Positions 45,542 to 56,800 of a stretch of 64,000 nt of DNA are shown in pieces; the first letter of the stretch is position 1; every line of letters starts with the position of its first letter. The notes under the pieces are model-generated. The model made no database searches, had not been told where the DNA came from, and saw nothing but the letters and a program-made list of their open reading frames with translations. The position numbers and the translations under genes were made by a program. This DNA is from Fictibacillus phosphorivorans (GTDB lineage Bacteria; Bacillota; Bacilli; Bacillales; Fictibacillaceae). The stretch is taken from the NCBI RefSeq assembly GCF_001629705.1, contig NZ_CP015378.1, forward strand, positions 3,844,001 to 3,908,000, in the 5' to 3' direction.

Positions 45542-46558
45542 TCACCCAATATATCTATGATACAGAGATTTTGCTTCTGCCATATTTTTCGTGCCATGTA
45601 CAAGCGCACGGCCATCTTTAAAAAGAACGAGGCGGTGACTGCCGCTCTGAAGCTCTAGTAGGTATGGATTACAGCGAACTTCTCCATGTGGCAGTAATCT
45701 CTTCTCCATCTCTGTTAAATTTATTTCAATCGTGTGAGCGGGACGAATCTGAACAGTATCCCGCCCGCAAAGAACAGCTGTTTTTAACGCATTACTTTTT
45801 TCTAGATAAGGATACGTTGGGTTAGCTCCGCAAGATGGACAGTCTACCTTTTTCGCCTTTCCCATCCCTAGTTGAACATGCTGATTCGTCCACGTATCAA
45901 ATGTGACGATCTTCTTCCGGATAGATGCATAATCCTCCACTAAAATCTTTAACGCCTCGGCTGTTTGATAAGCGGTGACCATCTGAACAGCTGGAGAGAT
46001 GATTCCTGCCGTGTCACATGTTTGGCCGTTCGCCGGAATCTTATCGAGCAAACAGTTCAAACACGGCCCCTCTCCAGGTAAGATCGTGTAAGAGATGCCA
46101 TAGCTTCCAACACACGCCCCGTAAATCCACGGAATTTCATATTTTTGAGCCAGGTCGTTAATCAACAAACGCGTCTCAAAATTATCGGTCGCATCCATAA
46201 TCAGATTGATGCCGGAGATCAATTCTTCTGCTTCCTCAATCCCCATGTCCATCACATGTGCTTGAATCTCTACTTCAGAATTAATCTGGTTCAATCTATT
46301 TTTTGCAGCAACTACTTTGGGCAGCTGTCTCTTCGCATCTTCTTCAGAATAAAGCTGCTGACGCTGAAGGTTCGTCCAATCCACATAATCGCGATCGACG
46401 AGTACGATTCGTTTCACTCCCGCACGCGTAAGAGCTTCAGCACTTCCCGCTCCAAGCGCACCTGCGCCAACGATGAGCACGCTCTTTGTTCGAATTTTCG
46501 CTTGCCCATCTATACCGATCGGGCTAAATAATTCCTGTCTTGAATATCGTCCATTCAC
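45542..46558 (-). CDS. thiF: ThiF adenylyltransferase (E1-like)
   Basis: A 338-residue E1-like enzyme that adenylates the ThiS C-terminus. The nucleotide motif [11 protein letters not shown] is at 31-41, [15 protein letters not shown] follows, and CLNC and CPSC form the zinc site. The C-terminal ~90 residues are rhodanese-poor and vary in this family. It overlaps thiG by 4 nt as the last gene of the operon. Confidence 0.92.
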   Translation of the reverse strand: MNGRYSRQELFSPIGIDGQAKIRTKSVLIVGAGALGAGSAEALTRAGVKRIVLVDRDYVDWTNLQRQQLYSEEDAKRQLPKVVAAKNRLNQINSEVEIQAHVMDMGIEEAEELISGINLIMDATDNFETRLLINDLAQKYEIPWIYGACVGSYGISYTILPGEGPCLNCLLDKIPANGQTCDTAGIISPAVQMVTAYQTAEALKILVEDYASIRKKIVTFDTWTNQHVQLGMGKAKKVDCPSCGANPTYPYLEKSNALKTAVLCGRDTVQIRPAHTIEINLTEMEKRLLPHGEVRCNPYLLELQSGSHRLVLFKDGRALVHGTKNMAEAKSLYHRYIG

Positions 46559-47322
46559 TTCACACTCAACCCTTCTAAAGGACTGCTCGCTGTTGCCGTT
46601 TCTTTTCTTGGGATTCTTCCCGCTTCATACCCTAGCTTTCCAGCTTCAACTGCCATTTTCATCGCGTGGGCCATCTTCACAGGATCCTTCGCACCCGCAA
46701 CGGCTGTGTTTAACAACACACCGTCTGCTCCGAGCTCCATCGCGATCATCGCATCACTCGCACTGCCGATCCCTGCATCAACAATTACAGGAACCTTCGT
46801 CTGCTGTATGATGAATTTTAAATAAAGCGGGTTGATGATTCCTTGCCCGGAACCGATCGGAGAAGCGGCAGGCATGATCGCATGTGAGCCCAGTTCTTCT
46901 AAACGTCTAGCGAGAACAACATCATCTGACGTATAAGGAAGCACGATGAATCCTTCTTTTAATAGCTCTTCTGTGGCTTTAAGCGTTTCTACCGGATCCG
47001 GCAACAGCGTTTTGTCGCATCCGATGACTTCTACTTTTACCATATCACATAATCCCGATGCTTTCGCCAGTTTTGCGATTCGAACCGCCTCTGCCGCTGT
47101 CTTCGCACCAGCTGTGTTTGGTAACAACGTGTATTTCTTTAGATCAAGCATCTCTAAAAAGTTTGGCTGATTTGCTTCAAAGATGTTCATCCGACGAACC
47201 GCAAACGTTAAAATTTCAGAACCAGAAACCTCTACCGCTTCTTTTTGTGTTTTGAAGTCCGGATATTTGCCTGTACCTAATAATAAACGTGATGAAAAGG
47301 AATAGGGTCCAATGTGTAACAT
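46555..47322 (-). CDS. thiG: Thiazole synthase
   Basis: A 255-residue TIM-barrel enzyme forming the thiamine thiazole from DXP, glycine imine and ThiS thiocarboxylate. [14 protein letters not shown] contains the Schiff-base Lys, and [18 protein letters not shown] binds phosphate. ATG 47322 has GGAGG 7 nt upstream, located within the end of thiS. Confidence 0.96.
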   Translation of the reverse strand: MLHIGPYSFSSRLLLGTGKYPDFKTQKEAVEVSGSEILTFAVRRMNIFEANQPNFLEMLDLKKYTLLPNTAGAKTAAEAVRIAKLAKASGLCDMVKVEVIGCDKTLLPDPVETLKATEELLKEGFIVLPYTSDDVVLARRLEELGSHAIMPAASPIGSGQGIINPLYLKFIIQQTKVPVIVDAGIGSASDAMIAMELGADGVLLNTAVAGAKDPVKMAHAMKMAVEAGKLGYEAGRIPRKETATASSPLEGLSVK

Positions 47323-47326
47323 ACAA

Positions 47327-47530
47327 TCAACCTCCGCCAACAAATCGAACAAGTTCGATCTTGTCGTTTTCTTTTATTTGAGTATCACTTTGTTTTTGAT
47401 TATCAATAATATCTTCGTTCACTTCTGCAATCACAACTTGGTCATGTAAGTTAAGGTGCTTCAGCAGATCTTTAATTGACTGCAAAGAGTTTGGCACCAT
47501 GACCTCTTCTCCATTTATCATAAGTTTCAC
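47327..47530 (-). CDS. thiS: Sulfur carrier ThiS
   Basis: A 67-residue ubiquitin-like sulfur carrier ending in VGGG; the C-terminal Gly-Gly is converted to a thiocarboxylate by ThiF. It overlaps thiO by 4 nt. Confidence 0.95.
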   Translation of the reverse strand: MKLMINGEEVMVPNSLQSIKDLLKHLNLHDQVVIAEVNEDIIDNQKQSDTQIKENDKIELVRFVGGG

Positions 47531-48594
47531 GAACTGTGTACCTCACTTTTCATATAGTCGGCAATCCTTTTTCCCGTTATAGCGGAAAGCAGAATGCCGT
47601 TTCGGTAATGTCCTGTTGCAAGAATGAGTCCCTTTTTACGAGGATGTGGTCCTATATAAGGTGTACCAGATAGTGTTTGAGGTCTTATGCCTCCCCATGC
47701 TTTTTCAAAATGAGCATCTCGCAAATCTGGCATAATCTGCTTTGCTTTCTCCATCAATTCAAAAAGACCTGAAAATGTAACTTCTTCATCAAAGACGTGT
47801 GGTGTACTTGTCGCTCCGACAAAAATTCGGTTTTCTCGCTTTGGAACGAGGTAGCAGTTTTTGTATTTAACAGTGCCTGTGAGGAGTGGGCGCTGTGTTT
47901 TAAAAGAAAGACATTCCCCTTTCACCGGCACCATGTTAAGGGAAGGCTCTAGTTCAGAGCTCCACACACCTCCGGCTATTATGATGCGATCAGCATGAAA
48001 TGTTTCCTTCGTTGTTACGACGCCAGTCACTTTGTTGTCAGTTTGCAGAAGTTGAACCACTTTGGCATGCTCTTTAACTTCAGCTCCGAGAATTTTTGCA
48101 GATTGATAAAAAGCGTGGGTAAGTTTATAAGGTGATACTTGAGCATCTTTTTCAAAATAGAGAGCTCCCTTTACAAGTTGCGACAACGCAGGTTCTTCCC
48201 TAAGTAGGTCGTGTGCTGGAAGCAAGAAAACTGCTTCACATTGATCATGACGCTCAGCCGCTTCCCTTTTAAGATCAACTGCTTCACTCTCTGTAAAAGC
48301 CAGCTCATAGATCCCCTTCTGAATTAGTTCGATGTCTATTCCACAAACATTGAAAAGCTCCTGTGATAGAGAGCTGAAAGAGTCCCGACTTTCTTTTGCG
48401 AGCACATAGAGTGGATGATCGCTCTGAAACTCCATCTCTGCACCAAGCATGCCAGCTGCAGCACTTGAAGCCCTGTTACCAATTGTTTCTTTTTCAAGAA
48501 GCAGCACAGACTTGTTTCGTTTAGAAAGCTCATAGGCGATGGAACAGCCGATTACGCCGCCTCCAATAATGATGGCATCATACGTTTTGCGCAT
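47527..48594 (-). CDS. thiO: Glycine oxidase ThiO
   Basis: A 355-residue FAD enzyme oxidising glycine to the imine for ThiG. The N-terminal IIIGGGVIGCSIAYELS binds FAD. It overlaps tenI by 17 nt. Confidence 0.95.
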   Translation of the reverse strand: MRKTYDAIIIGGGVIGCSIAYELSKRNKSVLLLEKETIGNRASSAAAGMLGAEMEFQSDHPLYVLAKESRDSFSSLSQELFNVCGIDIELIQKGIYELAFTESEAVDLKREAAERHDQCEAVFLLPAHDLLREEPALSQLVKGALYFEKDAQVSPYKLTHAFYQSAKILGAEVKEHAKVVQLLQTDNKVTGVVTTKETFHADRIIIAGGVWSSELEPSLNMVPVKGECLSFKTQRPLLTGTVKYKNCYLVPKRENRIFVGATSTPHVFDEEVTFSGLFELMEKAKQIMPDLRDAHFEKAWGGIRPQTLSGTPYIGPHPRKKGLILATGHYRNGILLSAITGKRIADYMKSEVHSS

Positions 48595-49198
48595 CCCACA
48601 CCTCCAGTTGTTGTTTGTACAGCTTCACAGCTTGTAGTGGTGATTTTGCTTCTAAAATGCCCGACATCACTGCGATTCCAGTTGCACCCGTTTCGATGAC
48701 ATTCCGTACGTTTTCTGGTGTGATGCCTCCGATCGCGATGACTGGAATTGTGGTTTGATCTACTACACGTTGAAGCTGATCTACCCCTCTTGGCTCTGCA
48801 TCACGTTTGGACGCCGTCTTAAAAATATGACCATAGATGATGAAGTCGGCGCCATGATGTTCAGCATTCTGTGCTTCTGAAAAGGAATGAACAGAGCAGC
48901 CGATTATCATTTCTGGCAGAGCTCTTCGCACTTGTGACACATTTAAACTGTGATGTGCTAGCTGAACACCGTTTACGCCTAGGCAAAGAGCTACATCCAC
49001 CCGATCATTTACGATGATTTTAGAGGAAGGCACTCCTGCTTTCTGCAGATGTTCGATAAGATGACTGACTTCTTTAGCAGACTTTGTTTTTTCCCGTACA
49101 TGCAGCATCGTTATATACGGATGAATGTTTGCGGCTATTTTCACTAAAACATCATCATTTTGTCTTCCCGTGGTAATCACATGAAGCTGTTTTTCCAC
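48578..49198 (-). CDS. tenI: Thiazole tautomerase TenI
   Basis: A 206-residue TIM-barrel protein of the TenI/ThiE family (IIVNDRVDVALCLGVNGVQLAHHS; VIAIGGITPENVRNVIETGATGIAVMSGI). It follows a TPP riboswitch and opens tenI-thiO-thiS-thiG-thiF. The start is GTG 49198, with GGAGGTGG 9 nt upstream, part of the attenuator hairpin. TenI aromatises the thiazole; a ThiE activity is unlikely but not excluded. tenA and thiD of the B. subtilis operon are absent here. Confidence 0.9.
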   Translation of the reverse strand: MEKQLHVITTGRQNDDVLVKIAANIHPYITMLHVREKTKSAKEVSHLIEHLQKAGVPSSKIIVNDRVDVALCLGVNGVQLAHHSLNVSQVRRALPEMIIGCSVHSFSEAQNAEHHGADFIIYGHIFKTASKRDAEPRGVDQLQRVVDQTTIPVIAIGGITPENVRNVIETGATGIAVMSGILEAKSPLQAVKLYKQQLEVWDAQNV

Positions 49199-49201
49199 AA
49201 T

Positions 49202-49238
49202 AAAAAACCACCTCCTTTATGCAGCAAAGAGGTGGTTT
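49202..49238 (-). terminator. Attenuator after the TPP riboswitch
   Basis: Arms AAACCACCTC / GAGGTGGTTT followed by TTTTTT in the leftward transcript. The 3' arm contains the tenI SD, so the hairpin can stop transcription and also hide the SD. Confidence 0.8.
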
Positions 49239-49276
49239 CACAGTTTTTAAGAATATATAGCGAAGTATCTGATCCA

Positions 49277-49371
49277 CACACCACTTCCCTACGCTGGTTC
49301 TAACCAAATCAGGTTCCAAGGGTCTTAAAGTTCACTTTAATCTCAGCCTTAACAAAGGCACCCCTAGTGGT
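49277..49371 (-). ncRNA. TPP (THI-element) riboswitch
   Basis: The minus strand carries the conserved thi-box parts in order: CACTAGGGGTGCC, GGCTGAGA, ACCCTTGGAACCTGA and GGTTAGAACCAGCGTAGGGAAGTGG. It binds thiamine pyrophosphate and lowers expression of the thi operon. It is followed by an attenuator that includes the tenI SD. Confidence 0.96.
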
Positions 49372-49450
49372 AATGACTATTTAGTTTTGTATACTACCAT
49401 TCTATCGATAAAGGGCTTTCATAACAACCTGTTGCAGAAAATAAGGTACA

Positions 49451-49483
49451 AAAAACCAGCCAAAGTAAATTACTCGGACTGGT
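49451..49483 (-). terminator. Terminator of the Ig-repeat protein gene
   Basis: Arms ACCAGCC.../...GGACTGGT with a T-run in the leftward direction, 8 nt past the stop. Confidence 0.75.
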
Positions 49484-49490
49484 GTTCACT

Positions 49491-51815
49491 CTATTTTCTA
49501 GCTTCCTTTATATAAATCTCTACCATGTCACTTTTGTTTTCAGCAGCATCCGTTGCATTTGAAAACAAAATAGCATGATTTTTTTGTTTGATAAACCTAA
49601 CCACAAAGCTTCCCTTTTCATCTGCTTTAGAGGAACCAATCACATTTCCGACTTGATCGGTAACTGTAACTGCAGACTGAGGTTCTGCCATCCCTGCAAT
49701 CATTTCCTTTGTCACTTTAACAACGGTTGGAGCTTTAGGCGCAGTTTTATCTGAAACTGTAATAGTTACAACTTTTGACTCGTTGCCCGCTGCATCAGCA
49801 GAACTTATTGTTAATAAAGTCCCCACTTTTTGTGAGGGGATTTCAATGGTAAAAGTACCATCTTTGGTTGCCTGGCCTTTTGCCAACAACTCTCCACCTG
49901 CTAAAACAGTAATTGTTGATAGCGGCTCCGCATTGCCCGTTATTATAGTAGTATTATCGCTAACTTCATTAACAAAAGGAATGCTTGGAGCAATCTTATC
50001 GTTGTTTACAAAAAGCTTACCAAATTCAGCTGGATAGTCTTCACTACTGTATGAATAATTCGCTTCGTTTCCGGCTAAATCTATAACTTTTATATGTTTC
50101 ACAAACCAATCTCCATACTCAGCATCATTAGGTATTGGTATTGTGGTGTGCATCAATCCGCTTTCATCCAAATAATCTGAGCTCCCTTTTAACATCTGAG
50201 TACCACTTGGACTCACTAATTCAATTTCTATATAAGCTGGTACGGTTTGAGAATCTTCAGCGTAAATTGTTAGTTTTACTTCTTCGTTACCTTTTACTTC
50301 TGGTGTTTGGAAAATTACTTTATTAATTGTTGGAGGTGTAAAATCAAATTCCGTGTTTTCTACAGAAAACGTATCAAATGTATTTGGATAGTTTTCTGCT
50401 GAATACATATTTTCTAAAACATTACCTGCAAAGTCCTTAGCAATAATTTTAGAAACTCTCCATTCACCTGGTTCAGTGTAAGGCGGAATTGTAAACTCCC
50501 CTATAAATATGCCTTCATCGTTAGGGAAAAGGGCTGTGCTCGTTTCTCCTTTACCCGTCGGACTCGTCATATGAATCTCAATACTTTCAATACCACTGCT
50601 ATCGTCACTTGCCGCAACTCTTACTGTATTTGAATCTTCAGTAACCATTGAATTTTTTTCAAATGTTACACTTTCAATCATTGGTGCATTCACATCGTCG
50701 TTATCGTTTACAACCAAAAATGTATCAAATCCAACTGGATATTCTTCTTCATAAAACTGATGATCAACATTTCCTGCATTGTCCTGTGTGTATACATTCC
50801 ATACTTTAAGCGTTGAATTTTTGATATAAGATGGAACGACAAAATCAGCTGACCATGAGCCCTCTTCATTTGGATAGATTCCATCTATATAAAGTCGTTG
50901 TCCCATTTCATTTCTCAATTCTACTGAAAGAAAGTTGATTCCAGAGACATCATCTTCTGCCACAAGCTGAATTGTATTATCTTTGCCTGCTTCTACGCTT
51001 TCATTTACAAATTGAATGCTTGATACCATTGGTGCTGTATTGTCAGGATTGTCATTCATCACTTGAATGGTGTCAAAGAATGTTGGGTACTCACCCATAT
51101 AATCGTCCCAATTATACTGATTGCCTGCTGCGTCACCAGCATATATCCAGTCCACTCTCCACTCACCAGGGTCTGTAAACTGCGGAATCCACCACGTGGC
51201 TTCAAACGTTCCATCTTCTGTTTTAATAAAATCAGTTACGTGATTGTTTCCTCGTCCAGTTGTATTATAAAGCCCAAGAGTTATCCACTCTACTTCTGTA
51301 TCATCACTTGCTGTTACAGTAACCTTTGTAAAATCACCGGCTTGCACTTGTTCTTTTTCAAACGTAATTGCATCCACAGTTGGTGCTGTTACATCTACTT
51401 CTTGCACTTCATTTAATATAGTAAAGTCGTAATCTTCAGGTTGCTCTATTTGTTCACGTGTAAACGTACTACTGTTATAGCTGTCATCGTATAGATAAAT
51501 ACTCTGAAGCTGCCACGTACCTACTTCTTCTAAAGAAGTAGCTGTAAACTGTCCTTTCCAATGGTCTGGACCCGATAATTCAATTACATGTTCTTCTCCC
51601 TGCGGAGACTGATACGTGAGACGCGCTTCCAGCATAAAATAGGCGGAATCAGGTGCATAAAGATCAAATCCAACCCGTTCGTTTATTTTTGCTTGTTGCG
51701 AACTTACTAATAAACTCTCATACCTCGGAAAGTCATCGTTTGCAAAACTAGTAAAAGGAAAAATGCTAAATACCAATACTACCATTAAAAATAATGAACC
51801 TAATTTCCTTTTCAA
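49491..51815 (-). CDS. Secreted Ig-like repeat protein
   Basis: A 774-residue exported protein. Residues 1-25 are a signal peptide (TSFA cleavage area). Five modules of about 115 residues follow; each starts with a DxTAP-type boundary and ends in DxAGN...YxxEExPxxFDTxxVxND. Two Big_6-like modules close the protein. No LPXTG or GW domain was seen, so it may be secreted or weakly bound. The TTG start (51815) fits GGGGAG upstream. The ligand is unknown; module copies suggest duplication. Confidence 0.8.
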   Translation of the reverse strand: MKRKLGSLFLMVVLVFSIFPFTSFANDDFPRYESLLVSSQQAKINERVGFDLYAPDSAYFMLEARLTYQSPQGEEHVIELSGPDHWKGQFTATSLEEVGTWQLQSIYLYDDSYNSSTFTREQIEQPEDYDFTILNEVQEVDVTAPTVDAITFEKEQVQAGDFTKVTVTASDDTEVEWITLGLYNTTGRGNNHVTDFIKTEDGTFEATWWIPQFTDPGEWRVDWIYAGDAAGNQYNWDDYMGEYPTFFDTIQVMNDNPDNTAPMVSSIQFVNESVEAGKDNTIQLVAEDDVSGINFLSVELRNEMGQRLYIDGIYPNEEGSWSADFVVPSYIKNSTLKVWNVYTQDNAGNVDHQFYEEEYPVGFDTFLVVNDNDDVNAPMIESVTFEKNSMVTEDSNTVRVAASDDSSGIESIEIHMTSPTGKGETSTALFPNDEGIFIGEFTIPPYTEPGEWRVSKIIAKDFAGNVLENMYSAENYPNTFDTFSVENTEFDFTPPTINKVIFQTPEVKGNEEVKLTIYAEDSQTVPAYIEIELVSPSGTQMLKGSSDYLDESGLMHTTIPIPNDAEYGDWFVKHIKVIDLAGNEANYSYSSEDYPAEFGKLFVNNDKIAPSIPFVNEVSDNTTIITGNAEPLSTITVLAGGELLAKGQATKDGTFTIEIPSQKVGTLLTISSADAAGNESKVVTITVSDKTAPKAPTVVKVTKEMIAGMAEPQSAVTVTDQVGNVIGSSKADEKGSFVVRFIKQKNHAILFSNATDAAENKSDMVEIYIKEARK

Positions 51816-51933
51816 CTCTTTCTTCTCCCCATTCCATTCATATCACTGCTTCATTATCATACAATAACAACTGGAAAAATAAAGATATTTTTTGATAATT
51901 TTAGAAAATAGTTCTTGACTACTAAACAACATA

Positions 51934-51966
51934 AAAAAGGTGCTGCCAAAACACTTCAGCAGCACC
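51934..51966 (-). terminator. Terminator of the YjiH gene
   Basis: Arms GGTGCTGC / GCAGCACC followed by TTTTTTAT in the leftward direction. Confidence 0.85.
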
Positions 51967-51983
51967 CTTACGAATCTATTTTT

Positions 51984-53282
51984 TTATAGAAGCAGATAAG
52001 CTAGTGGAGTCGCTATAATCAATGCCAAAACCGTGCGCTGGAACCAGATAATTAGTAGTTTTGGAACACTGATTGGGATTTCTGTTGAGAGTACACACGG
52101 TATACTTGCGGATAAAAATAGAATGGAAGCTACGGAGACGACGCCGATTACAAATTTCGTGACAATTGCCGCTTCCGCTACTAAGAGTGCAGGCAGGAAC
52201 ATTTCAGCAACACCGATGGAAGCCGCTTTTGCAGCAAGCATTGCATCGGGAAGCTGCAGGGCCCATGTGATCGGATAGAAAACGTAGCCCAACCAGTCAA
52301 AAACAGGCGTGTATTCTGCTAACAAGAGGGCAATTAAACCGACACTCATAATGGAAGGCAATATACTCATCGCCATCAGAAAACCGTCTTTTAAATTCGA
52401 CCAGATATTTGTAAAAAATGCTGGAGCATTCTGAGAGGAATCCATCGCGTTTCTCCAAGCCGTTTGCAAGTATTTCTCATTCACCTCTTCCTCAGGCTGA
52501 CCTTCCCCACCTGAGTACGTATCATCCATTCTGCTTAACGGACGAATTCTCACAGTGATTGCCGTTACTAAGAAAGTGACCACGAGCGTCGTCCAGAAGT
52601 AGGTGTTCCACATCTCCATAAGCCCTAACGTTTTTGCCACAACGATCATGAACGTTGCAGAAACGGTAGAGAAACCAGTTGCAATGATCGCTGCTTCTTT
52701 TACCGTATATTTTCCTTCTTTAAACACGCGGTTCGTGATGAGTAGACCGATCGAATAGCTGCCGACAAAGGAGGCGACGGCATCGACTGCTGATCTGCCC
52801 GGTGTTTTCCAAATGGGTCTCATGATTTTTTGCACGAGCACCCCTATAAACTCCATCAGCCCATATCCTACAATAAAGGCTAGGAAGACAGCTCCAAGTG
52901 GAACGAGCAACCCAACAGGAATCACAAGTTTCTCAAATAAGAACGGTCCCATGTTCGGATCACTCAACCAGCTCGGACCCCATTCAAAGTAAAGTAGGAC
53001 AGCTGCAACGAGTCCTACAACTTTTAATAAAGAGAACGTAGTTGTGACTCGGTCTTTGTTCCACGTTTTCGTGTAGAACGGATATACAGCACCGAGCAAT
53101 ATGACGAGCAATGCATAAAGCGGCACTGCTTCACCCGCCGTATCCCTTACCCACGTTACAAGGTGATCGAGTGGAATCGACGACTTTCCTTTCACTGTGA
53201 TCGGAATGAAGAACATGAAAATACCAACTGCACTGAACAAAAGAAATTTTAAAGAATGAGACCAAGAACCCGCAGTTTTCAT
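51984..53282 (-). CDS. YjiH-family (nucleoside-recognition GATE) membrane protein
   Basis: A 432-residue membrane protein with about ten TMs and two GATE-like domains (VASFVGSYSIGLLITNRVF; AMSILPSIMSVGLIALLLAEYTP; AAKAASIGVAEMFLPALLVAE). The family is related to nucleoside transporters and spore membrane proteins SpmA/B; its substrate is not known. ATG 53282 has GGGAG 9 nt upstream. Confidence 0.87.
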   Translation of the reverse strand: MKTAGSWSHSLKFLLFSAVGIFMFFIPITVKGKSSIPLDHLVTWVRDTAGEAVPLYALLVILLGAVYPFYTKTWNKDRVTTTFSLLKVVGLVAAVLLYFEWGPSWLSDPNMGPFLFEKLVIPVGLLVPLGAVFLAFIVGYGLMEFIGVLVQKIMRPIWKTPGRSAVDAVASFVGSYSIGLLITNRVFKEGKYTVKEAAIIATGFSTVSATFMIVVAKTLGLMEMWNTYFWTTLVVTFLVTAITVRIRPLSRMDDTYSGGEGQPEEEVNEKYLQTAWRNAMDSSQNAPAFFTNIWSNLKDGFLMAMSILPSIMSVGLIALLLAEYTPVFDWLGYVFYPITWALQLPDAMLAAKAASIGVAEMFLPALLVAEAAIVTKFVIGVVSVASILFLSASIPCVLSTEIPISVPKLLIIWFQRTVLALIIATPLAYLLL

Positions 53283-53483
53283 TACTTCCAACTCCCTTTC
53301 CGCTTGATGAGCCTGCACTTGTCAGGCCCTCTCTACATCTTATCGGGACAAAGTTCGAAATATGACGAGTCGTGCTTGTACAATTTTTATAGGTTATCTT
53401 CCGTTTTTGTGTCTTTACATGTCTGATGACAACGTATCTAGGGAATAACAGTTACATAATCAAAGAACAGGAGTGTTTTGTGC

Positions 53484-53753
53484 ATGAAGTATTTTATCAA
53501 CGTGAACAAAAGTGTAGAAGAAGAGTATGGAAAGATGTTTGTATATGATTCTGAACGCAACAAAGAGAACGAAGACGAACTGGAAGTGTTGAACAATCTA
53601 GACGAACAAGATAAAGGAAAACCTTATATTTTTCCGAAGAGCTTCTTGTTAGAGGTTTCAGCTGAGGATTATGAGAGGTATGCTGAGGCGAAGAGAAGTA
53701 ATGAAGATGTGGATAGTGTCACCGAAAATATTTTAGAGAAGTATAGAAAATAG
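53484..53753 (+). CDS. Short acidic protein, function unknown
   Basis: An 89-residue acidic protein (many E, D, K), from ATG 53484 with AGGAG upstream. No domain is recognised. A terminator follows at 53764-53796. It appears real because of its SD and isolated, terminated position. Confidence 0.6.
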   Translation: MKYFINVNKSVEEEYGKMFVYDSERNKENEDELEVLNNLDEQDKGKPYIFPKSFLLEVSAEDYERYAEAKRSNEDVDSVTENILEKYRK

Positions 53754-53763
53754 ATTTTTTAAA

Positions 53764-53796
53764 GCGAGTACTCCTTATGGAATTACTCGTTTTTTG
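53764..53796 (+). terminator. Terminator of the short acidic protein gene
   Basis: Arms CGAGTA / TACTCG followed by TTTTTTG. Confidence 0.75.
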
Positions 53797-53800
53797 TATA

Positions 53801-53836
53801 AAAAAGATGCCGCTCCCCAAAAGAAGCGACACCCTA
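53801..53836 (-). terminator. Terminator of the amylopullulanase gene
   Basis: Stem GTCGCT / AGCGGC (wobble) around TTCTTTTGGGG, followed leftward by TTTTTT, just past the stop. Confidence 0.7.
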
Positions 53837-53841
53837 CCAAA

Positions 53842-56800
53842 CTAATTCTTATTAATCGTCATCACAATATCTTTCGTGTTCTTCCCAATTGCGCCGCCGT
53901 CATTTTTAAAAATAGTCGTTTTGTTCTCTTCTGACGGTTCGATATGAATGTTCAGCTTGTTCTCTCCTGCATTCAAATTCACCGTGTGCGAGAACGACAT
54001 GTCATTGTTGATTGTAACTGGCTGACCGTTGATCGTCATCACACCTTCTTTGATGGCATTTCCTTTTAGGGTAATCGTGTCAGATGTTACAGTCTGGCCA
54101 TCCGTATGAGAAGTAACGACAACCGGCATATCGATCCATCGTAAAATCTTATCTTGAACGACCATTGCATTGCCGCCTTGGTTCGTTACAACAAAACTCA
54201 AATCTGTTCCTGTTGCACCATATCCGTAATAACTTACATCATCATCATTCGGATTACCCGGTGTATGATCAGCAAGACCTTCTTGATCCCAAGAGCTGTT
54301 CTTTGCGTATTTGTAGGTAATCACTTCGCCTTCTTGCGCTTCAAACGTATATTCATAATCGTTCGTTACTGCACCGCCACGCGTCATCTTCCACGCACCT
54401 GTGTTCCAGCCGTTCTTGCTGCCTGGCATCGTCACATCGACGCCTTGTGGTGTATAAGCTGGTGCGTTTACTTTCATTGTGACTTTTACCATAACAAGGT
54501 CAGGCGTAACCTGAACGGCGTTCGACTTCACGCTGTTACCGGCTTTGTCGTAGATGTGCACTTCGTAACTGTAGACTTTTCCGTTCGTTACATTCAGATC
54601 TTTGTACGTTGTGGCACTCGTATCGAGAACTTGGTCGATAACTTCTCCATCACGCACAATCGTGAACAGATAAGGCTCGTTCGCGCCTTCTACAGACCAT
54701 TTCAGATTCACTTGTCCTGATTCTTGCGCTGGTTCTTCTAATGTTACTGATGTTGCAGGAGCAGTCGTGTCATCGCCTTTTGTAAAGGTAACCGTCTTTG
54801 TTTCACTCGTCACCCACGTTCTCCCTAAATCGGTTGAGAACGCATAACGATATTGATACGCTCCTTCTTTAAAAGGTAAGAAATCTGCGCTAAACGTGTT
54901 ATATTCTCCGTTTTGAGCGGTGTACGTCCCTTTATGAGATGTCCAGTTCGTTTTGCCTGGCTCTTTTACTTGCAGCTCACTCTGTAAGCCTTCTGCAAGA
55001 TCTGTTTCTGTTTCACCTGTGATTTTGATATCAGCTGAAACCGTTTGTGGGTTAGATAGGTCGATCACACCATTCTTTAACGCTGTTACATTTGAAATGT
55101 TATAGTTTCCGTCCTTTAACGCCACATGAGGAATCGCAGCTTTTGATTCTGTTTTTAGAGATTCGTTGTTGTTTTTATCAATGGCAACCACTGCAAAATA
55201 ATACTTGCGTCCGTTGTTCAAGTTATCAATCTTAATTGAGTTGCCTTTCGTTTCTGCTACTTTTTCATAAAAAGCACCAGAGATCGTAGTTTGATAGATT
55301 GCGTAACGTTTTGCGTCACCTTTCCAGAAAAGTGAAACTGCGTGACTGCTTTCTGACGCTTTTACATCTTTCACCGCTTTTGGCGCTTTCAGATTCTGGT
55401 GCTTATCTGAAACGAGCATACGACCACTCATCGCAGGAACAGTTACTGTTAGCTTTCCATCCTTTACAGCTGTTTTGTACTTTTTGTTCAGCTGATCTGT
55501 TAGCTTTACGTTGTTTACGATCAGCTTCTTCACGTCCAGTTCAACGGTCTTATCTTCGTTGCCGCGGTTTGTGATTACAAGAGCTGCATTTTTCTTATCT
55601 GTACGAGCGTATGCTAGCACATCTTTTTCAGCGTATAGATGGTGAAGCTCACCATAACTGAAGAGATCGTGGTAATCACTACGTACTTTTCCGATATTTT
55701 GATAATGCTTGATCAGATCTTTGTCTTCAGAGCCCCATGGATACGTTCTGCGGTCATCCGGATCTTTAGAACCCGTAACACCCGCTTCATCTCCATAATA
55801 AAGAGTCGGTGCTCCTGCATAGCCCATCTGTAAGATTGCCGCAAGCTTCAGTCGTTTCACACCTAGCTCATGATCGTACTTCGGATCCAGCTCAGCACGC
55901 TCGTAAGAATCTGTTCCGTTTCCAAGGATAAACGCTGCCCGTGGTGTGTCATGAGATCCCATCAAGTTCATCAACGCATAAAACGCTTCTTGTGGGTAAT
56001 CTTCAAACACGGCGTTCATCTGGTTCTCTGCACCTTCTGCGTTACCGTTCTTCAAGTAATCGATCATCGCACCGCGGAAACGGTAGTTCATAACCGAATC
56101 ATACAGATCACCAAGGAAGTATTCAGACGCATCATCCCAGATCTCACCTAGGATTAATGGATCTTCTTTCTTACCTTCCTTAAGTTCTTTTCGGAACTCT
56201 CTCCAAAACTCTGTATCTACTTCGTTCGCAACGTCCAATCGCCAGCCTGATGCACCACGATCTAGCCACGATTTTGCAGCAGAATCTTTGTCATACATGA
56301 TATAGTCTGCGAACGGCTTGTTGTTCAACTCTGAATCATAGTCTACCGCTTCACCTGGAATCGATTTGATCTCAGGAAGTGAGTCAAAGCCCCACCATGC
56401 TTGGTATTTATAAACACCGTTCACTTTTTCATTCTCAATGTTAAACCAGTTATGGAAGCCGTATGGACTAAACTCTTGTCCTTCTTTCTTGAACTTCGCT
56501 TCTGTTTGTTTTTTTGCTTCTGTTTCTGTTAGACCTTTTGAACTCATCAAGTCGTAGATGCTTGCCCAATATTCGTACGCTCCGACCGTTTTATATTTGC
56601 CGTAACGGTCAAAATAGATCGAATCGTCTCCAACATGGTTGAATACACCATCAAGGATCAAATGCATCTTGCGTTTTTTTAGTTCTTTTGTAAAAGCCTT
56701 AAATTCTTCTGGTGACCCAAACATCGGATCCATCGCTTTATAGTCCGTCGCATCATACTTATGGTTGGATGCTGCATGTGCGACCGGGTTTAAGTAAAGT

